From positions 937,553-1,001,552 of the forward strand of contig JACTAT010000043.1 of the NCBI GenBank assembly GCA_014526335.1: a stretch of DNA of 64,000 bases, given 5' to 3'. The notes beneath the pieces are model-generated. The model was not told the origin of the DNA. It worked only from the letters and a program-made list of their open reading frames with translations, and made no database searches. Both the position numbers and the translations under genes were made by a program. Shown piece by piece: positions 56,101-64,000 of the stretch; position 1 is the stretch's first letter; every line of letters starts with the position of its first letter. The stretch is from Chrysaora quinquecirrha (lineage: Eukaryota > Cnidaria > Scyphozoa > Semaeostomeae > Pelagiidae).

Positions 56101-59100
56101 TCACCCAATTTGATTGTTGGCCAATGTAGCTGTAATAGCTAAGATTATAGCTGCAAGATTGACGAGAGGTAATCATAATCATGCAGATAGGAATGTATTC
56201 CACTTCCAAGTTTCCGTAGTTACTCTTCACCGTTCAGTTTTCGTAGGAATTTTTATCTGAAATAACCATCTTACGAAGTCATCAACAATATTAAAATCGT
56301 CATTCAGACGATATTTAATTACTTTACCTGACCAGAAATCTCAGTGATCTCCCTTCGTAGCTCCGCTATCCGCGCTGATACATTTTGGTAACTACAGGAG
56401 AAAAAGTCAAGTAAACCATCATCATGAAAGAATTCATAAAAAAATATACGAACTAATACCAGGACTGATATACTTGTGGGATTTTAAACGAACAGTAAAA
56501 ATGGATTTTCTGTTGATACTGCTAGCATTTTCAGTTGTCCTCACTCTACTTCGTATCTTATTTGCATATCAAGTTCCGTGATGTATTCTACTATGATTTT
56601 GTAGAAGGGTAGATAGGTAAATGAAAGATATTAGCAGGGCACGTTATTTATTTATTATTTATTTATTAATTTATTTATTTATTTATTTATTATTATTTAT
56701 TAATTTATTATTTATTTGTTTATTTATTTATTATTTATTTGGTTATTTATTTATTTATGATTTATTTATAATTTACATTTATTTATTTATTTATTTATTA
56801 TTATATATTTATTTATTTATTATTATTTATTTATCATTTATTTATTTATTTATTTATTTATTTTATTTATTTATTTATTTATTTATTAAGTGCGTAAGTG
56901 CAGTATACAAATATCGTTACATCCAGAAAGGATCTCGAAAAGGGGATATTTTCATTAACGGATTGAATAATGTTGAAATAGCATAAATTCATTGTCATTT
57001 TGTATCAAATGTTTTCTCATTCTGCTTTTTAAAATCTTATTGACGATCTATTATTTGAGTATTTCCATGTTGAGCAGTGAAAATGGCAGTAAGCTTGTAT
57101 AGGAACGCACTACGTAGGCGTGAGAAGCAATTTGAGAACTATCGATGATTTCTAACATATTTTCATTGGATTTCTCCTGGGAATTAATAATAGGATGCAT
57201 AGAATTATCCATACAATAAGCTTTCTTCTGTTTCGGGTTTTCGAGGCCAGAGTCTTTACAATTATAATAATGCACTTTTGCTCATTTTCATTTTTGAGGA
57301 AAATGTTCTATTCTTGTTCTACAGTCATTTGAATTAATCCGTAGTACCATCAGTCATTCACGAAAGAAACACAAAAAGTTCTCAGGTAAGGAAGGACATG
57401 CATCTATCAAATGTTGTTACCCTGCATTTTTGAGTGCCTTAACCCAAGTCTTCATGTCTTCCTCAGTTAAAGCAACAAGCTCATATTGCTCGTCCGACTC
57501 TTTAAATCCTACAAAGCAAATTTCACCTAAATTATAATGATGGCTCATATGATCCATAATTTATACAATAATTTGATAACTTTGATACATGTACCGATGG
57601 AGACTTTGAATAAAATTATGAAAAGTTTTCCAAATGGTACAGTATGTCTAAATGACTATTGTCCTTGTTCTTGCAACCTCTGCTCTAAACAAGCCGTACG
57701 TGTCTCAGTTATAGCTAATTGAAAAATATCTTTGTGGATTAAATGAAAGATCATAGCTAATTCTTTAGTGCAGAATGTATGCAGTTCTTGAGGTGACAGT
57801 CTATTTAAAAAGTCATCCTCAGTACAGTTATTATCAGCACTGTCATAACCAGCCTGATTAAATAAATTGGAACTTGGGGTCTATTAACCAGGGTTAACAC
57901 CCTGTTTACACGGGGACGCATCCTAGTCGATCCGTGCTCAATATTGTCACGATAGGCTGTTCTTTAACACGGGAACCGAATCGTATCCTTTATGGATATG
58001 TTAGAAAAGCGGATCCATTTGGCTCTGTTCTTGCGGAAATGCAATGAAATCGTACTGATATCGTACCGGAAAGGTACGGAACTTCTGGATCCTTTGTTTT
58101 TCAACATTTGAACGGGGTCTAATATAAGGAAAAAAGATAGCATTCAACAAAAGCTGACTGCACGGCCTTACCAATGACAAATGAACACTGTCTGTTATCA
58201 GGGTTAACAAGAATCTCTGAATGATCGAGAACAATAACACCAGCCACTTCAGAAAACTGCAAAGAAAGATGGCAAGGTTTAAAAATTCACCATTTGAAAA
58301 ATCTTAAACTTGACAAGAGAAAGATAAACCTAGAATACAAATTGTCTGTTTTACTGCTCTTTGACTCCAATCGGGGTCTTTCTGCAGAGTGACAGATTTA
58401 CTTCGTTCTTTATCCATTAACTGCATTTTTGCATCAGATGTTAACCCTCGAATAAGGGATTTCGACTATGACGTTCCAACGGCTTATTCACGTCTTTTCG
58501 CGTAAAATCATTTTATGAGAATCTGATGCAATGCTGTTAAGAGACTGAACTTATAGCAGTGGGTCTGAGAACCATGAAGAAACTCACAAAATTTAATTTT
58601 AATAAGCGTTAGTTCAGATAGATTGCAATATCGCATTTGTAAATGAGCAAGGATTAAGAAACGAAAATGCATCTGTTCCATTTGCAAAACCACACAGCAT
58701 TAAAGAATGTGACTCAAATAAAAAGAAGGAGCCCCATGAGACACATTTTGCAACTGAAAAATTGTTAATACAAGAGGAAATAAAACATATGTACACGCAA
58801 AATCATGAAGTTTTCAGTATAGTACAAGATGCATATCCATGATATACAACACAACCTCTGTACAGACAATTCCATTTCAACTCCGTATTCCACATAGCGG
58901 TAAACTGTCAGCACCAGGCGCAATTAAAGATACCCGCGGAACCTACAGTTACCACATCGAAACAAGGTAGAACAGTGATCTACTCCTCCTTGCGGCCGCA
59001 GTTTGCCTGCAGAAATCCTTTATTCACGTTCTTTCACATTGCCTATCTGTCCATTTAACATCCATGTTAGCCAAAATCTTTGAATTTATGTCACTACAAG

Positions 59101-62100
59101 CAATCAAGGATTGATCAAAATAGAAGCTATTTCCATTCATTCGTCGTCAAAACTCGCATATAAACGGAGTGTTTCTCGTTAAGTGAGGCGTTTCATTGAG
59201 AGGTTTCCGTTTAACTTTCAGTACCAAGTCTCAAATGGTAACAATATCACCAGGGAGAAATAATTCCAGTCATTTAATGTTCAATGTTAGATTTTGCTGT
59301 TTTTCTAGCCTCTATACTATTCTTAGGGCAAAAAAGATAAAGGTAAAATTAAGCAACTATTGAGCAACTTTTGCTACTAAAAGGTGGCCATAAAAGGTCC
59401 AAAAATAAGCAACTTTTGGAACTAGGGCCGAGCGAAGTTGCTTATAAAAAAAAACTGCGTGTACTCGAAAGGAAAAACAGTATTCGTGTGGAAATAGAAT
59501 GGGGAGAATATGTCGAGTTCAAATTCATCTTTTCAACGGTAATGCAAAAATTTTGTGTGTCATTGTTTTTAACTGGCATGCGAACAGTGGTTTAGGGCTG
59601 GCGCATAGAATTTCTATCTACTGTACGGTACTTACTATGTAATGTAAGCAAAAATCATCTACGGAGGTTCGGGGGCATGCTACCCCGGAAAATTTCTCAA
59701 AATACCTAGCTTAGATTGCCTTAGATTGGAATTTTTTTCATGTAAACTTTAGAAACGACTTCAACTTAGATGAGCAAATAGATGGCTTCAGCACCCCTCC
59801 ACATTATTGTATTATTGTATCGATCGGTCTAAAGAGGCATTTCAAAGTGCTCTACACATTCCCATAACAATTTATGTGCATCGTTTTCGTCTAAAACGCT
59901 GTGTTGGTCAATGACAATTTTCCAATTCGAATCGGACTGAATTTAATTTGAACCGTCCCGGATCGATAATGATTGTTACATGTTCGTTAGATGCTTTTTC
60001 ACTCGTAACTTTCCAGAAAGACTCGATGATTTCAGAGACTTTCGTGGTCCGAACTGTTTCAAATTTGTCCAAGTTTTGGACTAACTACTAATCAAATTAT
60101 TAGGATTGTCGTTGCCAATAAGGTAAAATTCTTGGACCGACTGGATCAATTGGCTAAATATTGGGGACAGGGGGGTGTCACACCACCCACACCCCCCTAA
60201 TATGCGCCCCTGAGAACGAGATGATAGTACTGAAAAGATAAACAATTTTACAATTAAAGGTTATTCAACTATTTGATGACTGTCCACTTTAGAGCAAATA
60301 TTGAATAAACCACACAAAATATTGCACTTAACGGGATACTGTAACAAGCAAGCTAAGTTACAAACAGTTATGAAATCTTCATAATGCTGAAACAAACCAG
60401 TAAAAAAATAGTGGACTCATTAACTTTTGTAGATGTGTGAGTGTTTTCTGAGACAAAACGCTCTAAAATTTGTGCAGAAAGATGTCTAGAAGTTGATTTA
60501 ACATATGACGGGTAACATCCGACACACTAAAATTTGAGAACAAAATACCGGGCACAGAATCAATAACTCCAAACATTGAAAGTAATTTAAAAGAAGCGAA
60601 AACAGTTGCATATCTTCAGGTTAGATTCTTAACTGTTCAGAAGAATGCTTCAGGATTTGACAAAAAAGTAAGTAAATTGCTTACCAAAGGATAGGATCTT
60701 ACCTGTTCTCGTGATTTGAAGTAGAACAACAGGTTACCTTTCAATCTTACAAACCTTTCTGTAAATTCTAAAATAGATGTTGATGAGGTTAGAGGGACTA
60801 TAAGAGTTTTTATAAAAACTAATGCAGAGGGGCATGTTTCCGATGGGGGGGGGGACTATTTAAAGAGAGAATTAACTTTCAAATAAATTTTTTGTTTCAA
60901 GACTATCAGTTACGAAAGGCCATATTTGAATTTGTGAATTAGTTATAAACTGAAGATGGGCATGTTTTTGTACTGAATACAATACATGTTTTTGAAAAAT
61001 ATCAGATCTTTCCTGAAATTCTTATAAAACTTGAATCTCTGTTTCTCAGAAAAATCTCTTGAAGAAATGAAGAACAGTTAAAACTCTGCTTCACAACAGA
61101 ATTAACTCTATTTGGTATGGGCTATTTTTTGACTCCTAAGTATGGGGGGGGGAGCGTTTTTCGCCCCCCCTAGTTATCTCAGCTGCTATTTGTCTTATTG
61201 AGATGAAACTTAGTAGACATGTGCAAGTACCCACTTGCAACTAATTAACACTATTGTTTGCTAATTAGTCACGTGACACGTTGCCTAGCGACCGTTTAGA
61301 GTGTGAAATTATGACTATTTCATCTACGTCGCCGAAAATCAAGCTAAATCGGACTAGAATAGGTAAAAGGCACTGTAAATGTTAAAATCTCTGTAGAAAG
61401 TAAACTTTTTCTATCATTTAAGCTAATTATCAGCTAATTGCTGTTTCTTGCCAACTTTTATGATGAGGAAAAAATTTTTTGCTTACTCAGCATTTTGGAA
61501 AACGTATATAACAAGCTTTATTTTCAGTAAAAATCTTCAAAAGCAAAGTTTACACTGCGTTATGCATGACTCAATCCAAAAATTTAAAAAAATTGCTAAT
61601 TAGGCTGATTAACAACATTAATTAAATTGATCACGTGACAAGTGACAAAATTTGCCAACAATATCAAAAACATTCAAATAATATATCAAATGATAGCTCT
61701 CGCCAAGAGAAGTCCAACCATATATATTTCTTTTATATGTGATAATAAGTCAGACCCTTACCAAAGCTACTAAGGAGTTCTTGCAGATGATACACAAGCA
61801 AAAGTAGGAGGGGGGCGAAAAACGCCCCCCCCCCATACTTAATAGGGTTAAATACATCTGAATTCAGTTGTGAGATTTTCACTCCTAGAGAATTTGATGC
61901 CTGCATGAGCTAGGATGAAAAGGATTTTCAAAAATGATTGATTACAGCATAGTCTTGCATATGACTATTTATGTTAGAGCAGCACCTTTTATGAAGTATA
62001 AAAGTAAAGAAGTCATTGTTACACTCTGTATTTACATCCATATTCAAATTCCAAGACAAATCACTTACTCTCTGTTTTATGAAAAAGCTTTCCTTCACAT

Positions 62101-62192
62101 TCCCTTAATGACAAGACTCCTTGCTTGTCAAAATTTTCCTCAGGCTTTGAAGCAATGATGACCAGCTCCTTTTGATTGAATCGTAATGGCAT
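31970..62192 (-). CDS. INPP4A: Inositol polyphosphate 4-phosphatase with N-terminal PH domain
   Basis: INPP4 enzymes remove the 4-phosphate of PI(3,4)P2, ending PI3-kinase signals at endosomal and plasma membranes. Exons by homology and splice phase: 62192-62069, 60767-60703, 58256-58172, 57508-57421, 56391-56328, 55208-55176, 54961-54864, 53863-53674, 52479-52369, 51924-51845, 51132-51081, 50364-50320, 50205-50153, 49986-49939, 49270-49196, 49064-49007, 48210-48108, 47447-47277, 47204-47084, 46915-46822, 46475-46423, 45796-45742, 44828-44780, 44392-44251, 42652-42606, 41618-41583, 40832-40745, 39876-39701, 38732-38609, 38426-38359, 37721-37672, 35507-35367, 35084-34987, 33896-33784, 33343-33189, 32105-31970. 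The predicted length is about 1,095 aa, longer than human INPP4A/B (~920-980). Order: PH (~17-121), a short helical linker, C2 (~195-330), a helical middle and a CX5R phosphatase (CKSAKDRT, ~1012). All phases agree except 46822-to-46475, which is off by one base. Vertebrates have two paralogues, A and B. I chose A because of the COA5 neighbour, but this may be the pre-duplication gene. Confidence 0.94.
32696..32911 (+). mobile_element. 5S-rRNA-like SINE (SINE3 type)
   Basis: The head holds GGTCAGCATCTGGATGGGTG, similar to the 3' half of 5S rRNA (GTTAGTACTTGGATGGGAGA). The body holds GCCGTCCTTCGGAAGGGACA, and a CAA microsatellite forms the tail (to ~32911). This is the standard layout of 5S-derived SINEs. 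It lies between the INPP4 last two exons. Confidence 0.75.
33189..33343 (-). CDS. INPP4A: INPP4 catalytic exon (CX5R)
   Basis: The exon reads [20 protein letters not shown] then [22 protein letters not shown] at 33307-33284 is the cysteine phosphatase P-loop, identical to that of human INPP4A and INPP4B as I recall them. The nucleophile Cys, the loop Lys residues and the Arg are all present, so the enzyme should be active. Confidence 0.97.
34608..34850. repeat. TTGGCCAACATTTTTAAACATGTT tandem and inverted repeats
   Basis: Two direct copies of about 65 bp start at CCACTAAGCTC (~34612 and ~34673). Several GGCCAACAT/ATGTTGGCC palindromic pieces follow. A related TTGGCCAA-rich stretch lies at 55.68-56.14 kb. 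It is in the INPP4 intron just after exon 33. Confidence 0.6.
35549..37360. mobile_element. Composite foldback element with nested inverted repeats
   Basis: The outer inverted ends of about 58 bp are near identical: 35549-35606 and 37303-37360, both containing CGCTATTGAGTCTATGCTGG. A second, nested inverted pair (35612-35676 and 36060-36129) shares GCTGTTTGCGAAGAGTGG. A third short pair links ~36128-36156 with ~37270-37298 (CCACTTTTTC...GAGTC). The 1.8-kb unit fills most of the intron between exons 31 and 32 of INPP4 and has no clear protein. Confidence 0.75.
39067..39340. mobile_element. MITE in INPP4 intron
   Basis: Inverted ends: the left reads AAGCCAGTTCTCCACTAGGC and the right in reverse reads GAGCCGGTTTTCAACTAGGC, both continuing into a TTTTTC/GCGCG tract. 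It is about 274 bp, GC-richer than its surroundings, and has no coding frame. Confidence 0.8.
41793..42019. mobile_element. MITE, GTTTACAC family, copy 1
   Basis: Ends GACCGCGTTTACACAGGAA and, in reverse, AAGACGTTTACACGACAGAA. The interior palindrome CGTACCAGAAAGGTACGGAT recurs with two changes in the element at 57.9-58.1 kb. Confidence 0.75.
43301..44020 (-). mobile_element. Repeat-rich MITE-like element, copy 2 (inverted)
   Basis: This 720-bp copy is the reverse complement of the element at 29.35-30.70 kb. It has the same TGTTCGAAGA/TTCTTCGAACA ends, the same GGGCCC-flanked outer edge, the same AATCTGGGGTCATGTGACAA block and ATC arrays. It has one block where copy 1 has two. It lies in the INPP4 intron between exons 24 and 25. 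Confidence 0.75.
45134..45403. mobile_element. Foldback-like element with AACATTGTT ends
   Basis: The left end GTAAGGCCCGCAAAACGAAA then AACATTGTTCG is roughly complementary to the right end, CGAACATTGTTGG near GTAAGGTCTTGGCCAAACAA in reverse. It resembles the sequence near 5.4 kb. It lies immediately beside a SINE. Confidence 0.55.
45405..45625 (+). mobile_element. tRNA-derived SINE, family 2
   Basis: The head has an A box (TGGCCGAGTGATAAAGG) and a B box (GGTTCAAATCTC) in the layout of a serine-like tRNA. A body with GAGGTCGAAAATGAGTACCC follows, typical of animal SINEs. The end of the head does not pair as a complete acceptor stem, and the conserved body favours a SINE over a tRNA gene. 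Confidence 0.65.
47700..47850 (+). mobile_element. SINE fragment, family 1, copy C
   Basis: Contains AAGATCCTAGCAGGTGGCGC then TAAAAACGCC, matching copies at 9.8 kb (reverse) and 19.85 kb. It lies in the INPP4 intron between exons 17 and 18. Confidence 0.5.
48655..48825. repeat. Short direct repeat with GGTACCAACCTTACATAGT
   Basis: TACCTTAGAGCGGGTACCAA and TACCTTAGGCCAGGTACCAA, each followed by CCTTACATAGT, lie about 130 bp apart in an INPP4 intron. No gene is seen here. Confidence 0.7.
51081..53863 (-). CDS. INPP4A: INPP4 C2-domain exons (8-11)
   Basis: Four exons (53863-53674, 52479-52369, 51924-51845, 51132-51081) align with the human INPP4 C2 domain. [13 protein letters not shown] matches the TKHAQTEIIE segment and [11 protein letters not shown] matches the VYDVKDRS strand. 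[15 protein letters not shown] and [10 protein letters not shown] are its last strands. The acceptor at 53863 was chosen because it alone keeps phase with the preceding donor TG|GTAAGT. It adds a hydrophobic stretch ahead of the first C2 strand. Confidence 0.85.
52708..52990. mobile_element. MITE with GGGACCTTT ends
   Basis: The left end reads GGGACCTTTCATTTATCAAG then TCCC. The right end in reverse reads GGGACCTTTTATTTTTTAAG then TCCC. It is about 283 bp, lies between INPP4 C2 exons 8 and 9, and has no coding frame. Confidence 0.75.
53184..53524. mobile_element. TA-flanked foldback element
   Basis: The 341-bp element starts TAGACCATTTCAACTAAGGG and ends, in reverse, with the same 20 bases. 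Identity continues through CCTCGTTTTCAAA. The interior is also complementary (TTGATTTTATA with TATAAAATCAA), so nearly the whole unit can fold into one hairpin. TA at each edge fits a mariner-type target site. Confidence 0.85.
54595..54793. mobile_element. Short MITE with GGCTTCCGCA ends
   Basis: The left end GGGCTTCCGCATAAGATGGC and the reverse right end AGGCTTCCGCAAAAAATGGC bound a ~199-bp element just past the donor of INPP4 exon 7. Confidence 0.75.
56645..56890. repeat. TTTA-rich low-complexity array
   Basis: About 245 bp of TTTA/ATTT tetranucleotide repeats with interruptions lie in the INPP4 intron between exons 4 and 5. The I/Y/L-rich frame across it is an artefact. Confidence 0.9.
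57421..62192 (-). CDS. INPP4A: INPP4 PH-domain exons (1-4)
   Basis: Exons 62192-62069, 60767-60703, 58256-58172 and 57508-57421 encode [37 protein letters not shown], a [11 protein letters not shown] strand and [16 protein letters not shown]. The [13 protein letters not shown] segment and the closing amphipathic helix with its invariant Trp are PH-domain hallmarks. The start resembles the RYNEKEL start of PLEKHJ1. Phases join cleanly into the C2 part via 56391-56328, a 33-nt exon at 55208-55176 and 54961-54864. The exon with the ATG has an acceptor at 62220, so an untranslated exon lies further right. Confidence 0.85.
57895..58122. mobile_element. MITE, GTTTACAC family, copy 2
   Basis: Left end CACCCTGTTTACACGGGG, right end in reverse AGACCCCGTTCAAATG, interior palindrome TCGTACCGGAAAGGTACGGA. 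The interior matches the element at 41.8-42.0 kb. It lies 50 bp from the donor of INPP4 exon 3. Confidence 0.7.
61137..61841. mobile_element. Element with G/C-tract hairpin inverted ends
   Basis: The 705-bp element has inverted ends TAAGTATGGGGGGGGG... and ...CCCCCCCCCATACTTA of about 33 bp. Each end also forms its own hairpin: a GC-only stem (GGGGGGCG with CGCCCCCC) around a five-base A or T loop. The interior is AT-rich, without a coding frame, in INPP4 intron 1-2. Confidence 0.85.
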
Positions 62193-62219
62193 TTTGAGTA
62201 AGGCAGTAATCCAAAGAAT

Positions 62220-63200
62220 CTAGAAATTAGATTTGTAACTCAAATTCAGCACAAATAACAAAAAGATATTTGGGTAGAGAAGTACATACGGGCAATCATT
62301 AAGCAATTAGAAAGTCTATTTAAACCAATTTAGAAGGAACCTACAAGTAGAAGGCAGAAACATTTTAAGAACTTACAGTACTAAAGAAAACCCCTAAGGG
62401 TAATTTTGATTGTGAATATTTTCATCATTGCACACTAACAAGAAGGAAGTCGGTTCCATTCATTTTCAGTCAAAACTCAGAATAATTTATGTTAAAAAAA
62501 ACAGTTTTGTAAAAAAAACACTTCAACATGTAACAAAAGTTCGTTTCTCATGCCTATAATTTCTAATTCCAAAGATTGTTGAGACCTGCGAGTTTCTTAT
62601 CATTTGGGTGGAATACTGAAAGTTTCTTGACCAATATTGATCTCAGTACCGAGTTTCTTATAAACGAGCTTCTTATTAAAAAAATGTGAACGGTACCCTA
62701 GTCTATGTATTTGTTTTGTTCCTAAACACATATCTAATCACAATAACAAAGATCCAGCGTCCAGTCGGCCAGTCAACAAGGAAAGGAACCGCCTACCATT
62801 TTTAACCTATTTTAACTATTTTTAGGCTATAGTCTACAAAAATATATATTAGAATAATACCTTTACTTCTGCATCAAGTGGGTAGGTAACTGGGCAGGCA
62901 CACCTAATGTTTCGTAAAGCATAATGTGTTTGTTTGGACTTACTGACTGATCTTCCTTCCTCTTGGATCAGGAAGACAAGAGATATCTTTGCTTTAATAA
63001 GCCAGTGAGCGTCTGACCAATATCAGAGTGCACTCTCGTTGCAATTAGTACCTGAGTACAATCACCCTGGTACCTTACTTTACTTCCTTTCTCGAACAAG
63101 TATCGGAGGAAAATCCGATATCATCGAATCGAATTTTTCGTTGAAGTCCATGTTCAATGTTTACTAATTATATTGAATTGAATTTTTCCCAAAATTCCAA
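62220..63200. promoter_or_regulatory. Candidate two-way promoter region of INPP4 and COA5
   Basis: The first coding exons of INPP4 (minus) and COA5-like (plus) point away from each other and their ATGs are 1.29 kb apart. The INPP4 untranslated exon and both start sites should lie here. A palindromic E-box, CACGTG, sits at 63209-63214, just before the COA5 first exon. I see no clear TATA box. The call rests on gene layout only. Confidence 0.45.
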
Positions 63201-63219
63201 GAATATGTCACGTGTCACG

Positions 63220-63289
63220 CTGAAGATGTGAAGAAGAGACCAGCACCAGTTTGAGGAGGAGAGCTGGGAAGGGGACTTTGTACATGGCG
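63220..63289 (+). other. COA5: COA5-like untranslated first exon (3' part)
   Basis: A perfect donor, ATGGCG|GTAAGT, closes an exon at 63289, and a T-rich acceptor (TTGTCTTTAG) opens the next at 63477. The 5' limit is not visible, so the start given is a guess. The exon carries an upstream ATG (63284) whose short frame ends after the splice. Confidence 0.5.
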
Positions 63290-63478
63290 GTAAGTAAAAG
63301 TAAACAAAAACAATCAATTCTTCATTGTTGATTCAAATAGGTAATCTACTATAATTATCTATCTATCTAATTGTACTTTGAGTGCTGCGGGCACGCATAC
63401 GTGCTGGAGTACCTTCCAAATTCGTTAGTCTTTGTAAGTTAGGTTGATCATTGATTTTTTATTTCATTGTCTTTAGAT

Positions 63479-63595
63479 ATGTCTTCACTGACTGATGAAG
63501 ACCTAGAAGAGCACCAATTTGAAAAACATCGTTCATGTGACACCCTCAGACAAGAGTTTATAGACTGCATAACAAAGAGTGACTGCTTTTTAAAA
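63479..63595 (+). CDS. COA5: COA5/PET191-like cytochrome c oxidase assembly factor, 5' part
   Basis: COA5 is a small twin-CX9C-type protein of the mitochondrial intermembrane space needed for complex IV assembly. The exon (acceptor at 63476, donor TTAAAA|GTGAGT at 63595) encodes 39 residues. They include SCDTLRQEFIDC then ITKSDC, with the same Cys-x9-Cys-x5-Cys spacing as human COA5 (CAGLKEDLGAC then LLQSDC). The remaining cysteines (the CLKE and FFECKRS part) are not in the window and should lie on an exon to the right. The match covers a short stretch, so the call is good but not certain. It sits head to head with INPP4. Confidence 0.7.
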
Positions 63596-64000
63596 GTGAG
63601 TTTCTACATTTTAGTCATCATTCTGATAGGTTAGTTGATCTTTTGAGTAATATGGATGTCTGACCTGAGTCCCATTTTCAGCTTTCTGGTTTACGGAAAA
63701 CTGAACCTCAGAGATGTAACAGCACAAAGAGTTTCCAAGGTTGTTTCTAAGGCCTAACAGCCTAAGCAGGTTTAAACAGAAATTTCCCAGGTAGATCATT
63801 GTGAATTCATTCAGCTGGACTGTTTGATAAAGATTTTACAAGAATTCAAGACCATTTGGAACTGTTTGATACAGAACACAGTAAACAGAAAACATCAAAG
63901 AAATGGTCTATAGAAGAAGAAGAAGAAGTCAAGCCTCCACCACACAACTCCTCAAGGCATAGTCTCTGAGTGGACTCAATAAAATGCCTTGGTATGAATT

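Noticed and set aside
56621..56986. 121-codon frame of Ile, Tyr and Leu suggesting membrane segments
   Set aside because: It is a direct product of TTTA tetranucleotide repeats.
1..64000. CRISPR arrays, operons or other prokaryotic systems
   Set aside because: Genes are split by spliceosomal introns and encode animal proteins. No array of regularly spaced identical repeats with unique spacers is present.

Overview
The window is animal nuclear DNA: AT-rich, with many small exons split by short introns (about 100 bp to 2.4 kb) that carry canonical GT-AG splice sites, plus vertebrate-like ciliary and phosphoinositide genes and many small transposons. The density of short inverted-repeat transposons and SINEs, and the close match of the dynein to vertebrate sequences, suggest an invertebrate such as a cnidarian. 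I cannot fix the species from the sequence.

Layout. (1) Positions 1-28.3 kb, minus strand: the 5' half of DYNC2H1, the heavy chain of cytoplasmic dynein 2, the retrograde intraflagellar-transport motor. I traced 31 coding exons whose splice phases all agree and close into 2,194 codons. They run from the start codon at 28248 through the tail and linker to AAA1 and AAA2. The gene continues off the left edge. (2) 28.3-31.8 kb: an intergenic stretch holding the DYNC2H1 5' side, a 1.35-kb repeat-rich element, a tRNA-like SINE piece and a 10-bp minisatellite. (3) 31.8-62.2 kb, minus strand: a complete inositol polyphosphate 4-phosphatase (INPP4) gene of about 36 coding exons. The predicted protein is about 1,095 aa with the order PH domain, C2 domain, helical middle and a C-terminal CX5R phosphatase (CKSAKDRT). 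One exon junction remains unresolved. (4) 62.2-63.2 kb: a candidate two-way promoter region. (5) 63.2-64 kb, plus strand: the start of a COA5/PET191-like gene for cytochrome c oxidase assembly, arranged head to head with INPP4 and running off the right edge.

The introns and the intergenic gap hold about a dozen short elements with terminal inverted repeats. They include a TTAA-flanked piggyBac-type element, a TA-flanked foldback, an element with G/C-tract hairpin ends, a GAT-repeat element in two opposite copies, and a 1.8-kb nested foldback. There are also a 5S-rRNA-like SINE, tRNA-derived SINE pieces and a LINE 3' end. None interrupts an identified exon. The most notable gene-level points are the PH-C2-phosphatase architecture, the INPP4/COA5 adjacency shared with human 2q11, and a tandem duplication that copied a DYNC2H1 splice donor.
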